From: Proales similis
Lineage: Eukaryota; Rotifera; Eurotatoria; Ploima; Proalidae
NCBI GenBank assembly: GCA_019059635.1
Contig: JAGVRJ010000009.1
Location: 1,149,001 to 1,213,000, forward strand
Reading direction: 5' to 3'
DNA length: 64,000 bases
Numbering within the stretch: the first letter of the stretch is position 1; each line of letters opens with the position of its first letter. The position numbers were made by a program, and so were the translations under genes. Positions 42,579 through 54,410 of the stretch are shown here, piece after piece. Below the pieces are notes generated by a model. That model saw only the letters and a list, made by a program, of their open reading frames with translations. It was not told where the DNA came from and searched no databases.

Positions 42579-43808
42579 CTATGACTTTGAAATGCTTGTC
42601 TGAAGCCAGTCAAGAAAATAGGCCACGTTCATGTTAACGCCGACGCTACCGCAGTCAGTCAGGCCATAGCTGACCAATCTTGGTCGAGATTCAGAACTCA
42701 AAGCCGCCTCACTACGAGCATTCTTCAAACCTACCCGGCTATGTACCAGAGCTGGTCGCTTTTCTTGCAGAACATGCCGCCACCCGAATCGCCCTTACTC
42801 GTCGTATTCAGAGTCAGTTTGATTAATACTGAGCGCTCGCGGCCTACCTGGCACGTGTCTTGATTGGAGCCGTTCTGGCCAGAGCAGTATTTTTGCTCCA
42901 CATTTGATGCGTAAACGGCACATTCGCTTTTGCTCATGATTCGCAGTTTCACTTCGCGCAGACTGTCCTGCGAAATTCCGTCTGCATTAAAATTATGCCT
43001 CTTTATCCTCCAGTCCTTTTTTTTTTCAATTGAATCTCAAGTTACTTGTATAAGTGAAGCCCCAGCCGACAAAATAGCAATTCTCGTTCTCAAAATTGTC
43101 CTCCAATCTTGGCATGCACGCTGGCAGAATGTTAAATGCGAACTGTACCGGTTGCTGCAAAGTCCCGAAGCGGTTTTAAAATTCAATTAGAAGCTTTCTC
43201 AAGCCAAATGCCTATACTTCAAGTTTGAGAAGGGCTACATCATATTCGGTTGCACCGACGAATTTTTCATGTTTGATTATCTTCACCACGCTGACCGTGG
43301 CCGAAAGAGGATCAGCCGGCTTGATAGTGTGCGCACCGATGATGATCTTGTAAGCCGAGGCCGAGGGAAAGCTGAAATTATTTAAATCTTAATATTCCTT
43401 GAACAAACGCACCCTAGAGCCTGACACTTACTCGAGGCAATGGGCTGCTGTGACCACCCATTGTTCGTTTATGAGAGTTCCTCCGCAGATATGGCGGTAA
43501 TTGAGTTGAATTGAGACCTTTGAATTGAAAATAGAAATTGACGCATCAAATGGGACCACGATCAAATAATTGGCTTACTGCCCATGGCCAAGAGTTCGGA
43601 ACTGCGTCTGAACCTCCCACAATCTTATTTGCGAATCTCAGTCCGCAGATCTCTGATCAACAGAATTCTAGTTTGAGCATGAAATGAGTTTGGCCCACAA
43701 AGGATGAAATGGGCTACTTGAAAAGGGAGAGGCCGATCGAACCAGAGTGAGAGCGTTGAAGATTTGAATGAAGGAAATGAAGAAAAGGCAATTTCGACCA
43801 GAGCGCAT
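42579..43808 (-). CDS. Secreted trypsin-like serine protease (S1 family)
   Basis: A complete chymotrypsin-fold protease. The ATG at 43808 starts a signal peptide ([20 protein letters not shown]). After an intron comes [16 protein letters not shown], where cleavage before IVGG would activate the enzyme; the short propeptide carries a cysteine. The next exon gives [19 protein letters not shown] (catalytic His). The following one gives [10 protein letters not shown] (catalytic Asp), then ILPACMP and [10 protein letters not shown]. The last exons give DTCQ|GDSGGG (catalytic Ser) and [15 protein letters not shown], with the stop TAG at 42581-42579. The Asp six residues before the active Ser predicts cleavage after Arg or Lys. 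The residue after GDSGG is Gly instead of the usual Pro. Six introns of about 50-75 bp are present. The role (digestion, clotting or immunity) cannot be told from sequence. Confidence 0.94.
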
Positions 43809-44092
43809 GTTTAATGGTTTGATTAAGCTCTTGTCGCTCGGAGAACAGTCGGCGTCTCCTAATCGCCATTTTTGATGAAATTCTTATCTACAGTTACATC
43901 ATTCAGGGCGGTCGAGTCAAAGATTAAAATTCAAAACAACTCGAGACCTAAAAATAGAAACGCGCTCGAACCTCTGAACTGTCTTCTGAACGCATTTGTT
44001 TCAGTTTTTTATTTGTTCAAAGAGTAGAAAATAACAAGAGCGCTGGAGTTTGTAAATGCTTTGCACTTTTCCTAAAACAGGTTGGCTTGTTC

Positions 44093-45123
44093 CTAAATGA
44101 ATTCTTCTTGTTCGACAATGGTCGGATAGGCAACTCTGATGCGTCTGAAGTCATCGAGGAATGTGAGAAAATTGCACATGAGCAAGATGCTCAAGGCCCA
44201 TTCGCTCGATGTGCTGATCACATGTTCGACAAAGCCCTTTTTTTGGTGGAAAATTGAATGAGTGAGCGCTCTCTCGACGATGATTGCGCATACATACTGC
44301 GTCAGTTGGATGCCACTTTCTCGGATTTTGTCCGTCGAATTTGGCGCGAGAGATTAGCTCGAATATGTTGACTGGAAATAAAACAGTGACTAAGCTCGTC
44401 TGAGTGAAAAGTCGCTTTATCCAAGACTTACAAAGCAAACCGAAAACGAACTCCAAAGTGAGCAGCAAGATTCGAAAGTAGAGAGTAGAGCCATGCGAGA
44501 TGAGCAAGGGCGCCAACAGATGACTCAAATAAGCTTGAATAATAAAGTAGATCCAGAGGCTGAGGAAGCCGCTTATTGCTCCGGTAAAATGCACCATCAC
44601 AACGTTGGTCTCCTGAAAATTGCCGACCAGACTGACGCCGAAAGCAGCCAGGCAGCCGAAGAACAGTGCGAGCCGATTAAGCACCTTGTGCTTTCTCACA
44701 CTGCCAGATCGTTCGATGCAGCTGCGCACATGATGGAATCGTACAAACACCAGAATCAAGGCTGATTTGCTTTCGCGTTAAAACACGAACGGAGATAAAT
44801 GTCGGACGAATTTCTTACTCAGAAAGGCGCCGAATGCGATTATTTGCCCGAATATGCAGCTCTCCGGCGGCAGAGTGCCTGTGTCGCTTTTTAAGTTCTC
44901 TTTTTAAGAACTCAGGCGGGTATAGGCTGCAAAAGAATGAACGAACCTAATGTAGGGAAAGCCTGGCTCAACATGATCATTCAATACGGCGATCAAATAG
45001 CTATTCGCTTGAATTTTTAAGAGCTGAGCGCAAAATAAGTGCTTATGCATACGTGATTGAGAAGCCAACTGGCACGAGAAGGACAAGGATGATGAGAATT
45101 ATATCGAAGTTGGCGTAGTGCAT
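44093..45123 (-). CDS. DRAM2: DRAM (damage-regulated autophagy modulator) membrane protein
   Basis: A member of the Frag1/DRAM/Sfk1 family, multi-pass proteins of lysosome membranes linked to autophagy. The ATG at 45123 gives a first membrane helix (DIILIILVLLVPVGFSI). Splicing (intron about 45000-45050) joins it to TYLIAVLNDHVEPGFPYI and then SDTGTLPPESCIFGQIIAF, the hallmark luminal loop of the family. Later helices include LALFFGCLAAFGVSLVGNFQ, HFTGAISGFLSLWIYFIIQA and RILLLTLEFVFGLLC. The conserved KWHPTDA lies before EHVISTSSEWALSILLMCNF, and the protein ends VEQEEFI with TAG at 44095-44093. About 265 residues with five short introns. The symbol is by resemblance to DRAM2; the exact paralogue (DRAM1 or DRAM2) is not certain. 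Confidence 0.9.
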
Positions 45124-45682
45124 GCTGCTGCTGGAAAAGGATATTCGACGAAGATGATGAGCCCCTCGGTTGTTTTCGTCGTCGTCGTTGTCGTCGACGT
45201 AAAGTAATAAGCAACTAAGATGATAAACTGCTCGATCGTCACCATCATATGACTGTCCTATCGCCTGTTCAAGTCCTATTCGAGCTGAAACATGAACGTG
45301 AGAGAGTGTGCAGACGACGATAGAAATAGGACCACAGAGAGAGAGAGAGAGAAAGACAAGAAGGGCAATATTGGTGATTTATCAATTTTTCGTACGTTGA
45401 ATAAAACACAAAAGCAGACTCGGGCACATCTGTTTCCTTGTGAGTGCTGGTCTCATGATGATAAGGCGCAATGATATTTAGGAGCCAACAAACACTTGGA
45501 TTGCCCACTTGATCACGTTTTTTATTTCAAGAAAGGCAAATAGCTAAAAACGATTCGATTTGAAGTGTAAGAAATGACCAAAACAAAACTCGACGAATGA
45601 ACAGAAGGAACTTGTTAATCGCACCTGAAGCTGCTAGGAAAAGTTCAGAAGAGAATTAGATGAGCAGAATGAAGCGAACGCT
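45124..45682. other. Spacer between DRAM start and innexin stop
   Basis: About 560 bp. It contains a GA tract (45337-45352) and a CGTCGT-rich stretch at 45175-45198 just upstream of DRAM. No exon is supported. Confidence 0.5.
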
Positions 45683-47194
45683 CTAGCTATGCATGTAGAT
45701 TCGCTTCGGCGGCGTTTTGCGCTCCTTCACAATTGAATCAAAATCCTTCCAGAGCTCGAACAGCAGCTCCATGAATATTAGATCGCCGGCCACCACCTTA
45801 ATCATGTGAAGCATGACCAGGCCGTCCAGGGCCAGATACTTCCTGCAGAACCTTCTTACTTCTCTGTACTGTCTCGTTTCTTCCTCTTCTTTCTCTTGGT
45901 CTTGTTTGCTGATTCGTGACACTTGGCTCTGGGTCGCCTCGTTTATGTTGTTTTTTATCTTCAAGTACTTGAGCACAAAGTGTTCACATTGGCTGGGCGT
46001 GAGCTCAAAGCACCACGAGACAAAATTGAATAGAGTGACTAGCAGCAACAGCATCAGCCAGAACCAAATGATCACGTAGAACTTTTCGATGAAAATGTTT
46101 ATGGGCAGAATGCACTGCGCTGAGTTCTCGTAGATTCGACGCAGATTCTGGTAGATGAAGAAATCGCAGAACGTGATTATGGGAAATTGCCGCGACAAAT
46201 GAAACGGGTCTTCGCTGTTTATCAACTTGACGGTGAAATCAATGCCGTAGCGGTAGAATTTGCTGCCGAACACGTAATGAAGAAGATAGAGTTGCAGGAG
46301 AACGTTGAAAAAGTTGAACAGCTTCAACGACATGTAGTAAAAGGCCAAGTTCTTTACGCCACGCATCGGACGCATGAAGTTCAAGATTTTCTTTTTCGCG
46401 CGACTCCTTCTCGACTCGGACCGGCTCAGTAGTTTTTCATTATGTGGCAAATCGTCCTCAATTCTCACTTGCTTTGAATTTTCGTCGCCGTCGCCCGATT
46501 TGCCCAACGTCTCCTCATCTCTGCTCTTCACGTCGCCGTCGTTGTCGTCGTCGACCTGGTCAATGCTCTTTTTGAGCACATCGTCCGGCGATCGGTCGAA
46601 CGTTGCGCGAGCTGAATGATGAAGAATGCGCTTAAAGTCAAGCTTCAGCTCTGTGGTGATGTCGGGCGGGAGGATGGACGGCGAGGAGACTTCAGCACTG
46701 TCCCTCTCGCTTCGGCCCATCTTGAATAGTGGCTGAAGTTCTTTAACATTTTCCACGCCTTTTGACACCACATTCGCCTTTTCTACTTGATCGAGCACTT
46801 TTTTGATGTAGCCCGCCGAACTGGCCACCAACTGGCCCCAGACCAAAGTGGGAAGGTAAAACATCAACGCTTGGCCAAACACGATGAACAATATGAACTG
46901 GTAGTATGGAATCACATATTTCAAACTTTCCGGAAACAGATCGGCGTCTTTCTGGCCTGGATAGTAGTAGGTGTTGTTTATCCAGCAGAGCTGGTGGCTG
47001 TAGTCCGTCTGTTCGCCGCTGAAGTGAGTCGGCAGCCAACAAGTGATCGGATCGCCGTCGTACTGCCTTATGCCGATCAGAATGCACACAGCAAAGAGCA
47101 GGATCACTGTGTATTTACTGTGCAGACGATCGATAAAGTCGCCCTTGATTGCGTTCGACTTGGCACTGTCGTACGCCGAGAAAATCTTATCCAT
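45683..47194 (-). CDS. Innexin gap-junction protein with acidic cytoplasmic-loop insert
   Basis: Innexins form gap junctions and hemichannels in invertebrates. This gene has one uninterrupted exon, in contrast to its neighbours. The chosen ATG at 47194 gives MDKIFSAYDS; 20 codons of open frame upstream lack family character. TM1 is YTVILLFAVCILIGI. Extracellular loop 1 has two cysteines (DPITCWLP, HQLCWINNTYY). The family box appears as VIPYYQFILFIVFGQA at TM2. The cytoplasmic loop carries a highly charged insert of about 90 residues, with aspartate runs (DQVDDDNDGDVKSRDEE) then a basic end (SRSESRRSRAKKK). TM3 is FNFFNVLLQLYLLHYVFG. Loop 2 has its cysteines (ITFCDFF, SAQCILPINIFIEKFYV), and TM4 is FWLMLLLLVTLFNFVS. 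The 503 residues exceed the usual 350-450 because of the insert. Confidence 0.95.
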   Translation of the reverse strand: MDKIFSAYDSAKSNAIKGDFIDRLHSKYTVILLFAVCILIGIRQYDGDPITCWLPTHFSGEQTDYSHQLCWINNTYYYPGQKDADLFPESLKYVIPYYQFILFIVFGQALMFYLPTLVWGQLVASSAGYIKKVLDQVEKANVVSKGVENVKELQPLFKMGRSERDSAEVSSPSILPPDITTELKLDFKRILHHSARATFDRSPDDVLKKSIDQVDDDNDGDVKSRDEETLGKSGDGDENSKQVRIEDDLPHNEKLLSRSESRRSRAKKKILNFMRPMRGVKNLAFYYMSLKLFNFFNVLLQLYLLHYVFGSKFYRYGIDFTVKLINSEDPFHLSRQFPIITFCDFFIYQNLRRIYENSAQCILPINIFIEKFYVIIWFWLMLLLLVTLFNFVSWCFELTPSQCEHFVLKYLKIKNNINEATQSQVSRISKQDQEKEEEETRQYREVRRFCRKYLALDGLVMLHMIKVVAGDLIFMELLFELWKDFDSIVKERKTPPKRIYMHS

Positions 47195-48235
47195 CTTCAA
47201 TTGAGCCGCAGCAACAACAGCATTAAACGAACAAGTGAAAAATTTAGAAATCAAGTTGAGTCAACTCAGTCGAGGCAAGGAGAAAGAAATTAGAAAGAAG
47301 AAGCGACGAGTTTGCCGACGCTACGCCGCTACATATCATTTACTCTCATTCAAGCGCAATATGATGAATTTCTAACGCGAACGCGCGTTTGTAATGAGGC
47401 CGCAAGAAAAGAGGCCGCTTTTAGGCAAACTTGTCCATTCTCAAGAGCGGCGCTATTTCGACAAACGCTGATAAGATAAACCAGAGCCAAGTTTTATGAG
47501 ACGCACGAGAGGACGATAGAGTCAGCTTGCAGTGTGTAGAGCTCACCTGAGCAGACCAACTGAGCCTTATTTCTACTTTATCGCTTCACCTCTCAATTAC
47601 TCAAGATTAATATTCAAATCGTCGTAGCTCAGCCACCACCACAGACATCACTCACAAACTCACTCACACACTCAATCAAGCGGCTCTCTAGCGCTCACAT
47701 TACTTTGACGTTCGCACCAGCCTCATCTACTTCGGACGCCGCCGCCACACCGACTCACGCGTTTAATTTTTAAAATGAATTGCAAATTGCCCTCATCGCT
47801 ATGCTAACAATCCAGGTCTCTCTCTCGCTCTGTTCACTTCTCTTTCGACCGACCGCTTTGCAATCTGTGTTGGATTTGAAGAAGTCAACTTTTGATCCAA
47901 ACGCTTTTTATTTGCATTCAATTAGAAATGAAAAGCTGCCAAAATCTGGGCTTGTGTGTGTGTGTGTACTACTCGCTAGAGAGAGTAGTTTTGGGTTAGT
48001 GTCGGTCTATTCAGACGCTTTTTTTTATTAATTTTCTCTTTATTCAAATTCAATGTCAACATCCGCATCCGCAAATTATTTGGGAATTTGTTCACGTTCG
48101 CGTGTTATGTTTGCTGCTTTTGGCGAGTGACCATTATTGAACAGGGCAATTTACTTTCAATTTTTTTCTTCTTTTTCTTTTTAATTTTAAAGCTTCGCTA
48201 GTCACTCGTTGGCCTCTTGGACATTCTCAATCATC
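47195..48235. other. Spacer upstream of the innexin and downstream of DZANK1
   Basis: About 1 kb. It should hold the innexin promoter. A minus-strand AATAAA (plus TTTATT at 48039-48044) lies about 190 bp past the DZANK1 stop. A GT tract sits at 47953-47968. Nothing coding is seen. Confidence 0.5.
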
Positions 48236-51200
48236 TCAAGGCTTGATATCGTTCGATTTAGACTTGAGGTAGTTCTTGATCATATTATCGCCAACGAACG
48301 CGCCGAGCACGTTTATCGCCGGCGTGTTGTTCTCTTTTACTGCCAAGTCGAATGCCTTCAATTCGGACATGAGTCGGATGAGGCCGAATGATTATGAGCA
48401 AATGCTTACGGTTTGACTCTTTATGTTCTTCCACGACGGATTAGCGCCATACCTTTTGGAATTTTGAGCAGATTCTCAATCGTTCGGATTTGGTTCAACT
48501 TACTCGAGCAGCACTTTGAGAATAGAATCAGCCTCGGGCCCGCACAATACCGCTTCGTGAAGAACAGAATTTTTGTTGCTACGTCAATGGCCAACATGAG
48601 TAAAGCTCATTTTGCCCACTTGGCAGCTGAATATCGAACCTGGGAATTATCTTGTCCACATGAGCGCCCGATTCGATCAGAATGGGCACACAGTTGAAGT
48701 GACGATTGCGAATGGCCAAGAAAATCGGTGTCAGCTCTTCTTTGGTTTCGGTGTTCGGATTTGCTCCTTCGCGAATCAGACTCTTCACTTCTGCTGGTCG
48801 TCCTCGTCCGTTTTTGCCCAACTCTTTTACAAGTTGTCTATCTTCGCCCTTCGAGCATAACCAGATTGATTAACACTCTTTGCTTCTTGTCTAATGCGCC
48901 CACTTACGCTCAATCGTTCGCCATCTTTATTTGATTTCTTTTTTCTTCGGTTTTTACGCGGCTTGTCAGAGCGATATGATTCTTCTGCGAGACAAATTTA
49001 AGTCGGAGGCTGGTGAAAGTGCGATGCGGCCAATTCGAACCTGTTTCCGATTCTGACTCTTCAGACAGGCTTGATCCTCGCGCCCTCACCACTGATTCAA
49101 TCTTCTTGTAGTCCTCTTTGCTCAAATAGCTCAGGTTGGCCTGCTCTGTAATGTGACTGTTGTTGAACGAATTCTCTTTGTAGTTGTGACTTCGAACTGG
49201 AAACGATGCCGTTATTGTACACCAGTTTGAGTCCACGTCCACTTTAGCCGAGCTGATCTGAAATTTTGAATGTTTTATCAACACTAAGATGAAGAGAAGC
49301 AAACTTCTTCGGTAATCACCTTTCCGAGACGAGGCTCGCCTATCAGAGCCCTAAATTCGGTGTTATTCTGCGCGAACGCTTTCAAATGCGCACAAATGTG
49401 GTCCATTTGCTGACGCCAGTAGCCTCGGCCAGCGCTGACTGATGTCAATATCGGCCGTTTGCTAATAAACTCTTTGTCCAAGTTCAGCTCCTTTTCCGTT
49501 TGGTTCTCAAGGCCTTTGGCTGAAGTGTAGTAAATTCCGTACGTTTGCGTTGAAATTGTGTTGTACTGTTTGTTGAGAATTTGCATGGCCTTGGCGTCGA
49601 GATTAGAGAGCCAAGTTGTTTGATTAATGCCCGACGACGCCTTCACAATGAAGAAGAAGATGAAGATCTTTGGGGCCTGTTGACGCAAATAAAATCAACA
49701 GCTACCAATATAGACGCGTTCGGATTGGCGTCCGTTGGTGGCTGAGCCAGAGTTCCGCAGCTCGAGCAGTACTTTGTGTAGGGATGATTGCTGGCTCCAC
49801 ATCTTATGCATTGAATTGGTGCCATCGGCTTCTTGGGCTAAACAGAGCAGCAGAGAGAGAGAGAGAGAGATGCCATAATCACTTAAGAAGAGTAAAAGAC
49901 AAAGCTTTTATGAACCTTGGCTCCGCACCAGTCGCAGAAGCGCGCGTCACTTCGATTTATTCTAAAACACTGGCCGCATGTGGCGCTCTTTCCTGTTGGT
50001 GTCGGATACTGAGGGACGGTCATGGCGAGATCCACAGGCTTGTAGAAGATGAGAGTCAATTCAAGAGACTTGCAAATGCCAATCTGAGGCCTACGTGAAT
50101 ATTTGGCTTGGCCACCAGTTTCTTTTCACACGCAACACAGCTGGTGAAGTTGGCCGGATTGGAAGTAGAACAGTTGCAGCAGACTATTTTGCCCATGAGC
50201 TTGACTGCTGCCTGAGGCTCCAGTTGGGGCGTAATCGGGTTCTCGCAGATTACGCATATGCTCGTGTTAAACGGGACCAGTGATTTGCAATAGAAGCATT
50301 TGCCCATCTTTGAATGGAAAAATTTGGTCATTTGAAGATTGGAAGAGAGAGAGGAAGGCCTTGGTACCTTGGCCGAGTCGGGCGGTATCAGTTTAGCTTG
50401 AGGGATGAGTGGCAAAGGTTTGCCGCAGTCGTTGCAGAATTTGGCTCCTGGATCGCTGGGTCTCGCCGCCATGCAATAGACGCACCTTGACGAGTAACAA
50501 GAATCAGACAATGAAATGGCCATGTATGAGGCACGATTGGCTTTACTTGAGAAACTCAATTTCACGCTGAAGCCGAAGTGCTTGCACTGATGGATCGGGC
50601 ATCAGATGTCGCGTTTCCCGCTCCAGTTCATCGTGATGTGTGTGCGTCGATACGGATTTCTGATCGTTTCTTGGTTGAAGCGGGCTCTGCAAAGCAAACG
50701 AAAACACTCGCATGACTCACATTCAAATTGTGGGCGGCATGAAAATCAGAAAAGTTGATTGTTCGATTGGCACCGAATCGTTTGGCCAGAAAACGCGTCT
50801 CCTTATCATGACGACGCGCACTTTCTGAATCGCTAAGGCTCTGGACTCCGTCTAGTGACCAATTGACCGTTAATTGAACAAAGCCAATCAGCTGCTGGGC
50901 TGTATTTACCGCTTCGATAAGAGGCGAGTTGACTCGTTTCGCTCAGTTTCTTCATCAATGATCGCTTTTTTGCCAGCTCCTTAATCGAACGGTCAAACAA
51001 ACGGCTCGATCGGTGGCATCGGTTTTTTGTTTTACCTTCTTGCGCTCTCTTTCCAGCTCGTCAATAAACTCGTAGCCCTCGGCAGGCAGGCTGGTTTTGC
51101 TCAACTGCTCGTCTGGATCGACTCTGTCTACTTCGAAGCATTTGGTGACCACATGGCTCTCTCTGGCGCCGTCCCTTTTAGAAGCGTCAAGTGAGTCAGG

Positions 51201-51542
51201 CCAAGAATGATGAAAATTGAAGCTCACTTGGAGACTGCGATTGCCTTGACCGCCCGCTTTCCCTGTCGTAGTTTGAACGGTTTTGTGTATTTTATGGTGC
51301 TCCGATCGACGCCCAATGCGGCGAATGGATCTGGTTTGGAGCCGTCAATGGTAAAGTAGATCTCAGCGCCAAGAGTGTCTGTTGTAAGTTGGTCAAATGC
51401 AGCCGATTGCTATTCAGCTAATTCAATATTTACCGGTGCGCAGCTCAATGGGCGTATTGGTGTCGATTAGATTTTTATACTTGCCCAGATAGGGCGCTCT
51501 TAACGGAACAATGGTAGGCACTGCAATCGAACCAGCGGTCAT
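48236..51542 (-). CDS. DZANK1: DZANK1: zinc ribbons plus ankyrin repeats
   Basis: A cilia-associated protein; in vertebrates it is linked to photoreceptor cilium assembly and dynein-1 cargo. The ATG at 51542 gives MTAGSIAVPTIVPLRAP, close to the vertebrate start. It is followed by EIYFTIDGSKPDPFAALGV and KAIAVSK. Five zinc-ribbon-like Cys4 units follow: CVYCMAARPSDPGAKFCNDC, CFYCKSLVPFNTSICVIC, CCNCSTSNPANFTSCVAC, CGQCFRINRSDARFCDWC and CIRCGASNHPYTKYCSSC. Then comes the family block TQTYGIYYTSA, SAGRGYWRQQMDHICAHLKA and NTEFRALIGEPRLGK. Ankyrin repeats follow (IREGANPNTETKEELTPIFL, LIESGAHVDKI, SVLHEAVLCG, EYGANPS), ending SKSNDIKP and TGA at 48238-48236. More than ten short introns. A GA-rich leader (51543-51555) directly precedes the ATG. 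Confidence 0.93.
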
Positions 51543-51859
51543 CTCTCTCTCTCAATCTGTTGACTTACACTCAAGGGACTTGAAATTTTGCATATGACGA
51601 CTGCGTATCGTAGACAAAAGCATGTTGGCCGATTTCAATGCCCAAAATTCTTTCGGGTCGCTTAGCAACCGCATAAACAACAAACCCGATCTACACCAGA
51701 CCGCCCCAGACACACTAGAGACTACTCTCAACATGCAGCCCGGCATGCGCTTTCGGTTGCGATTGCTAATTCATTCGTGGCCAATTATATTTATTTTCAT
51801 TCGACGATTCGAGCTTTTCATATTGCTGTGTTTTTTTTTTTAAAACGACCGGTGGTTGC

Positions 51860-54410
51860 TTAAACGAGATGTGAAACGGCTATATGTGAATTAAATGCTT
51901 TCGGCCGCTTCTGTCGCTTCCGCTTTGAGGAGCGAGTCTTTCCTTTTCTAAAACGAGTCACTTTTACTGCTAGCTTTTCATTTAAACTTGCTCCTTTGTT
52001 TACCTCGGACTCTGAAGCCGAACCGCATCTGAAAATAGTCCTCAGGTCAATGAGTAGGGACGGCTCGACTGGACGTCGATTGCGACTAAACAAACTCACG
52101 AGCAACGCAGACATTAAAGAAATTGTCATCGCCAGCAGGCAGAACCAATAGTAAGACAGATCATAGATTGTTGGATCGCTTTTAAATAAAATCAGACCGT
52201 AGTCTTCGAAACTTTAATGGTCCGGCACCTACGTTTGCCTCTGGGATGCAGTCGTGTTTGCAGTGGTGAAATTTTGATTTAATCCAACGCATCCGTCGAC
52301 TCTCAAGAGTTTGGTGGGCGGTCGGTGCCCGTAGAATACTGCGCCCAGTCCGATCCACATGCTGACCGCGATGCTCAGGTAAAAGCCGACCAGTGCGCCC
52401 TGGCATTTGATGATTAACAATTCGGGATTAAGATTTAACCGATTGTGCGATTAAGAATGCCGCAAAAATTTGATTACGTGTGAGTTGACAAACGGCAGAA
52501 ACATGCCCATGCACATGAGAGCGAGCAGAGGTCCGCCCAAGAGGCCAAAAATGCTGAGCGAAATCTGAAGCACCGTGGAGCCGACATATTCGCAAAGGAA
52601 CGACAGTCCGATTGTGATTAGGCCGAAAGATGCCGCTAAATTAAAGTTTAGAATGAAATACACTCCATTCGGCCAATTTTAGTGCAACGAACCTAAAGCT
52701 CGAGTTGTAGCGATCGAAAGTCGGTGACCCATCGCCACTCCTTTTTGTCGGCGGTAGATCGGATAGATAAAGTCGTGTAAGCAGACGGTGGCCAACGAGT
52801 TTAGTCCGGATGAGATTGTACTATTGGACGATTTGTTGAGCTTGATTGATAGTTGAACCAAGTGTCTATATGAAGAGTACCTGAGGCTAGCGCTGTAAAT
52901 GCAGGCAATAAACAAGCCAGGCACACCGTAGAAGCCTTTGAGAAGGTCCATGACAAAGAACGGAAGAATCTGAGTCGAGCGTTCATTTCAAAATTTCTCG
53001 TCCAACAGACTAATAAGCGTCATTTGAACCTGGTCGTGGCGGGAGATCTTGCCGCTAAGCAGCGGATCGCAGTCAAAATAAAAAGCGAAGGCAACGAAGC
53101 CAGACAAGCAGGAGATCATGAGGAAGAAAGTCATTGCGATTGTGTTTATGTACATGGCTCTGGACAATGTGTGACAGTTAGAGCACACAAGCGCCTCCAT
53201 GTTCGTTAAAAGAACATAGAATCATTACTTTTGAGCATCTCTCGCAGTGGGCACCGAAATGTAGCGTTGGATGGTGGCCTGGTTAGAGCCGAACACGGTC
53301 GTTGAGGTCAAGGCTCCGCCGATCAAAATCGACCAGAACGTATGTCTAATAAACGGCGAAGGACTGAAGCTTCAAGCCGAGCAAAGTATGAAAGCTGCTG
53401 ACTCAAGCAGAGGTAATGGATCAATTACTCGAAGAATTCAATCCGTCCACTTTCATAGGCCCGGTCGTAAACAACTTGAACACCACCGACTCGCCAAGTT
53501 CCCTGGACGATGATTACCAGCAAGCCTGGCGAAAATTGTCAGATTCCTGTCCTTGAAGCCGGACAGTCTAGATTGGCACTTACTGGCGAACATGACAAAC
53601 ACTTGGAATGTATCTGTGAACACGACAGCTTTCATGCCTCCCTTCAGATCAAGTTTAAACGAAAAAGGTCACTTAAGGCAGCTGATTCGACTCACCAGAC
53701 TTGTGTAAAGGGTGCAGATCAGACCAGTGCTGACTATTGACACCCAGAGTGGAATGCCAGTGACTTGCTCAATTGCCAGGCTGGGCGAGTAAAGCACAAC
53801 AGCCATGTAAAGGAACTAGAGAAAATCTTAACGAGTGTCCGTTTGTATTCATTAATGAGTTGGTCACCATTTGAATGCAAAACACAATTGAGGCGCTCAC
53901 TCTGACTGCTCGACTGAACCTTCTTTCCAAGTACTGTTTTGGCCGATGACAAAGTAAGAGAAATTAGAAACGCGATCAAGTCTGCTTGAAGAGCTTACTT
54001 CATAGGCGCTTGTGATCTTTTGACGATGGAAAAATGGAACGAAAAGGTGAGCAGCCACGGGCTGTGAGGTTATATAAGTTATGCCCATCAGCATGTACAT
54101 GCTTCCGAATTTGTACATTTCGAGCGAGAAGCCGAGAACCGAGATGGAGCTGGTGAAGCTGGCCAATATGGACATGCTGACCGGAAATATCTTGTTTTCG
54201 CGCAAGCAATCCTCCAGTTAGTCGGCAGTGTTCAGGAAGGTTTAAATTGCAAACCTTGAGCTGTCGATTACCAACTAACATGTGCTCGACATTCTTGTGT
54301 CGCTTGTCGCGCCAGGCGTGATAGAAGCCGATGAGTGCAGATATGACTAACACCAGAATGAATATGGCGTAGTCGGCCACAGCGAACTCGGACACTTTTC
54401 GCTGGTTCAT
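51860..54410 (-). CDS. SLC5-family sodium-coupled transporter (SMCT-like)
   Basis: A sodium:solute symporter resembling the SLC5A8/SLC5A12 group, which carry lactate, pyruvate, short-chain fatty acids or nicotinate. The ATG at 54410 ([17 protein letters not shown]) is followed by TM1 and GNRQLK. Then come [122 protein letters not shown] and [14 protein letters not shown], all in the expected order. Later helices include [20 protein letters not shown] and [19 protein letters not shown]. The C-terminal tail after the last helix is long and very basic ([19 protein letters not shown]) and ends at a TAA at 51862-51860. About 11 short introns. An acceptor-like TTTACAG about 20 bp before the ATG suggests a 5'-UTR splice. 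The substrate is inferred from family only. Confidence 0.9.

Noticed and set aside
46743-47293. Long frames opposite and beside the innexin
   Set aside because: They are shadows of the innexin exon in other frames, with no recognisable domain.
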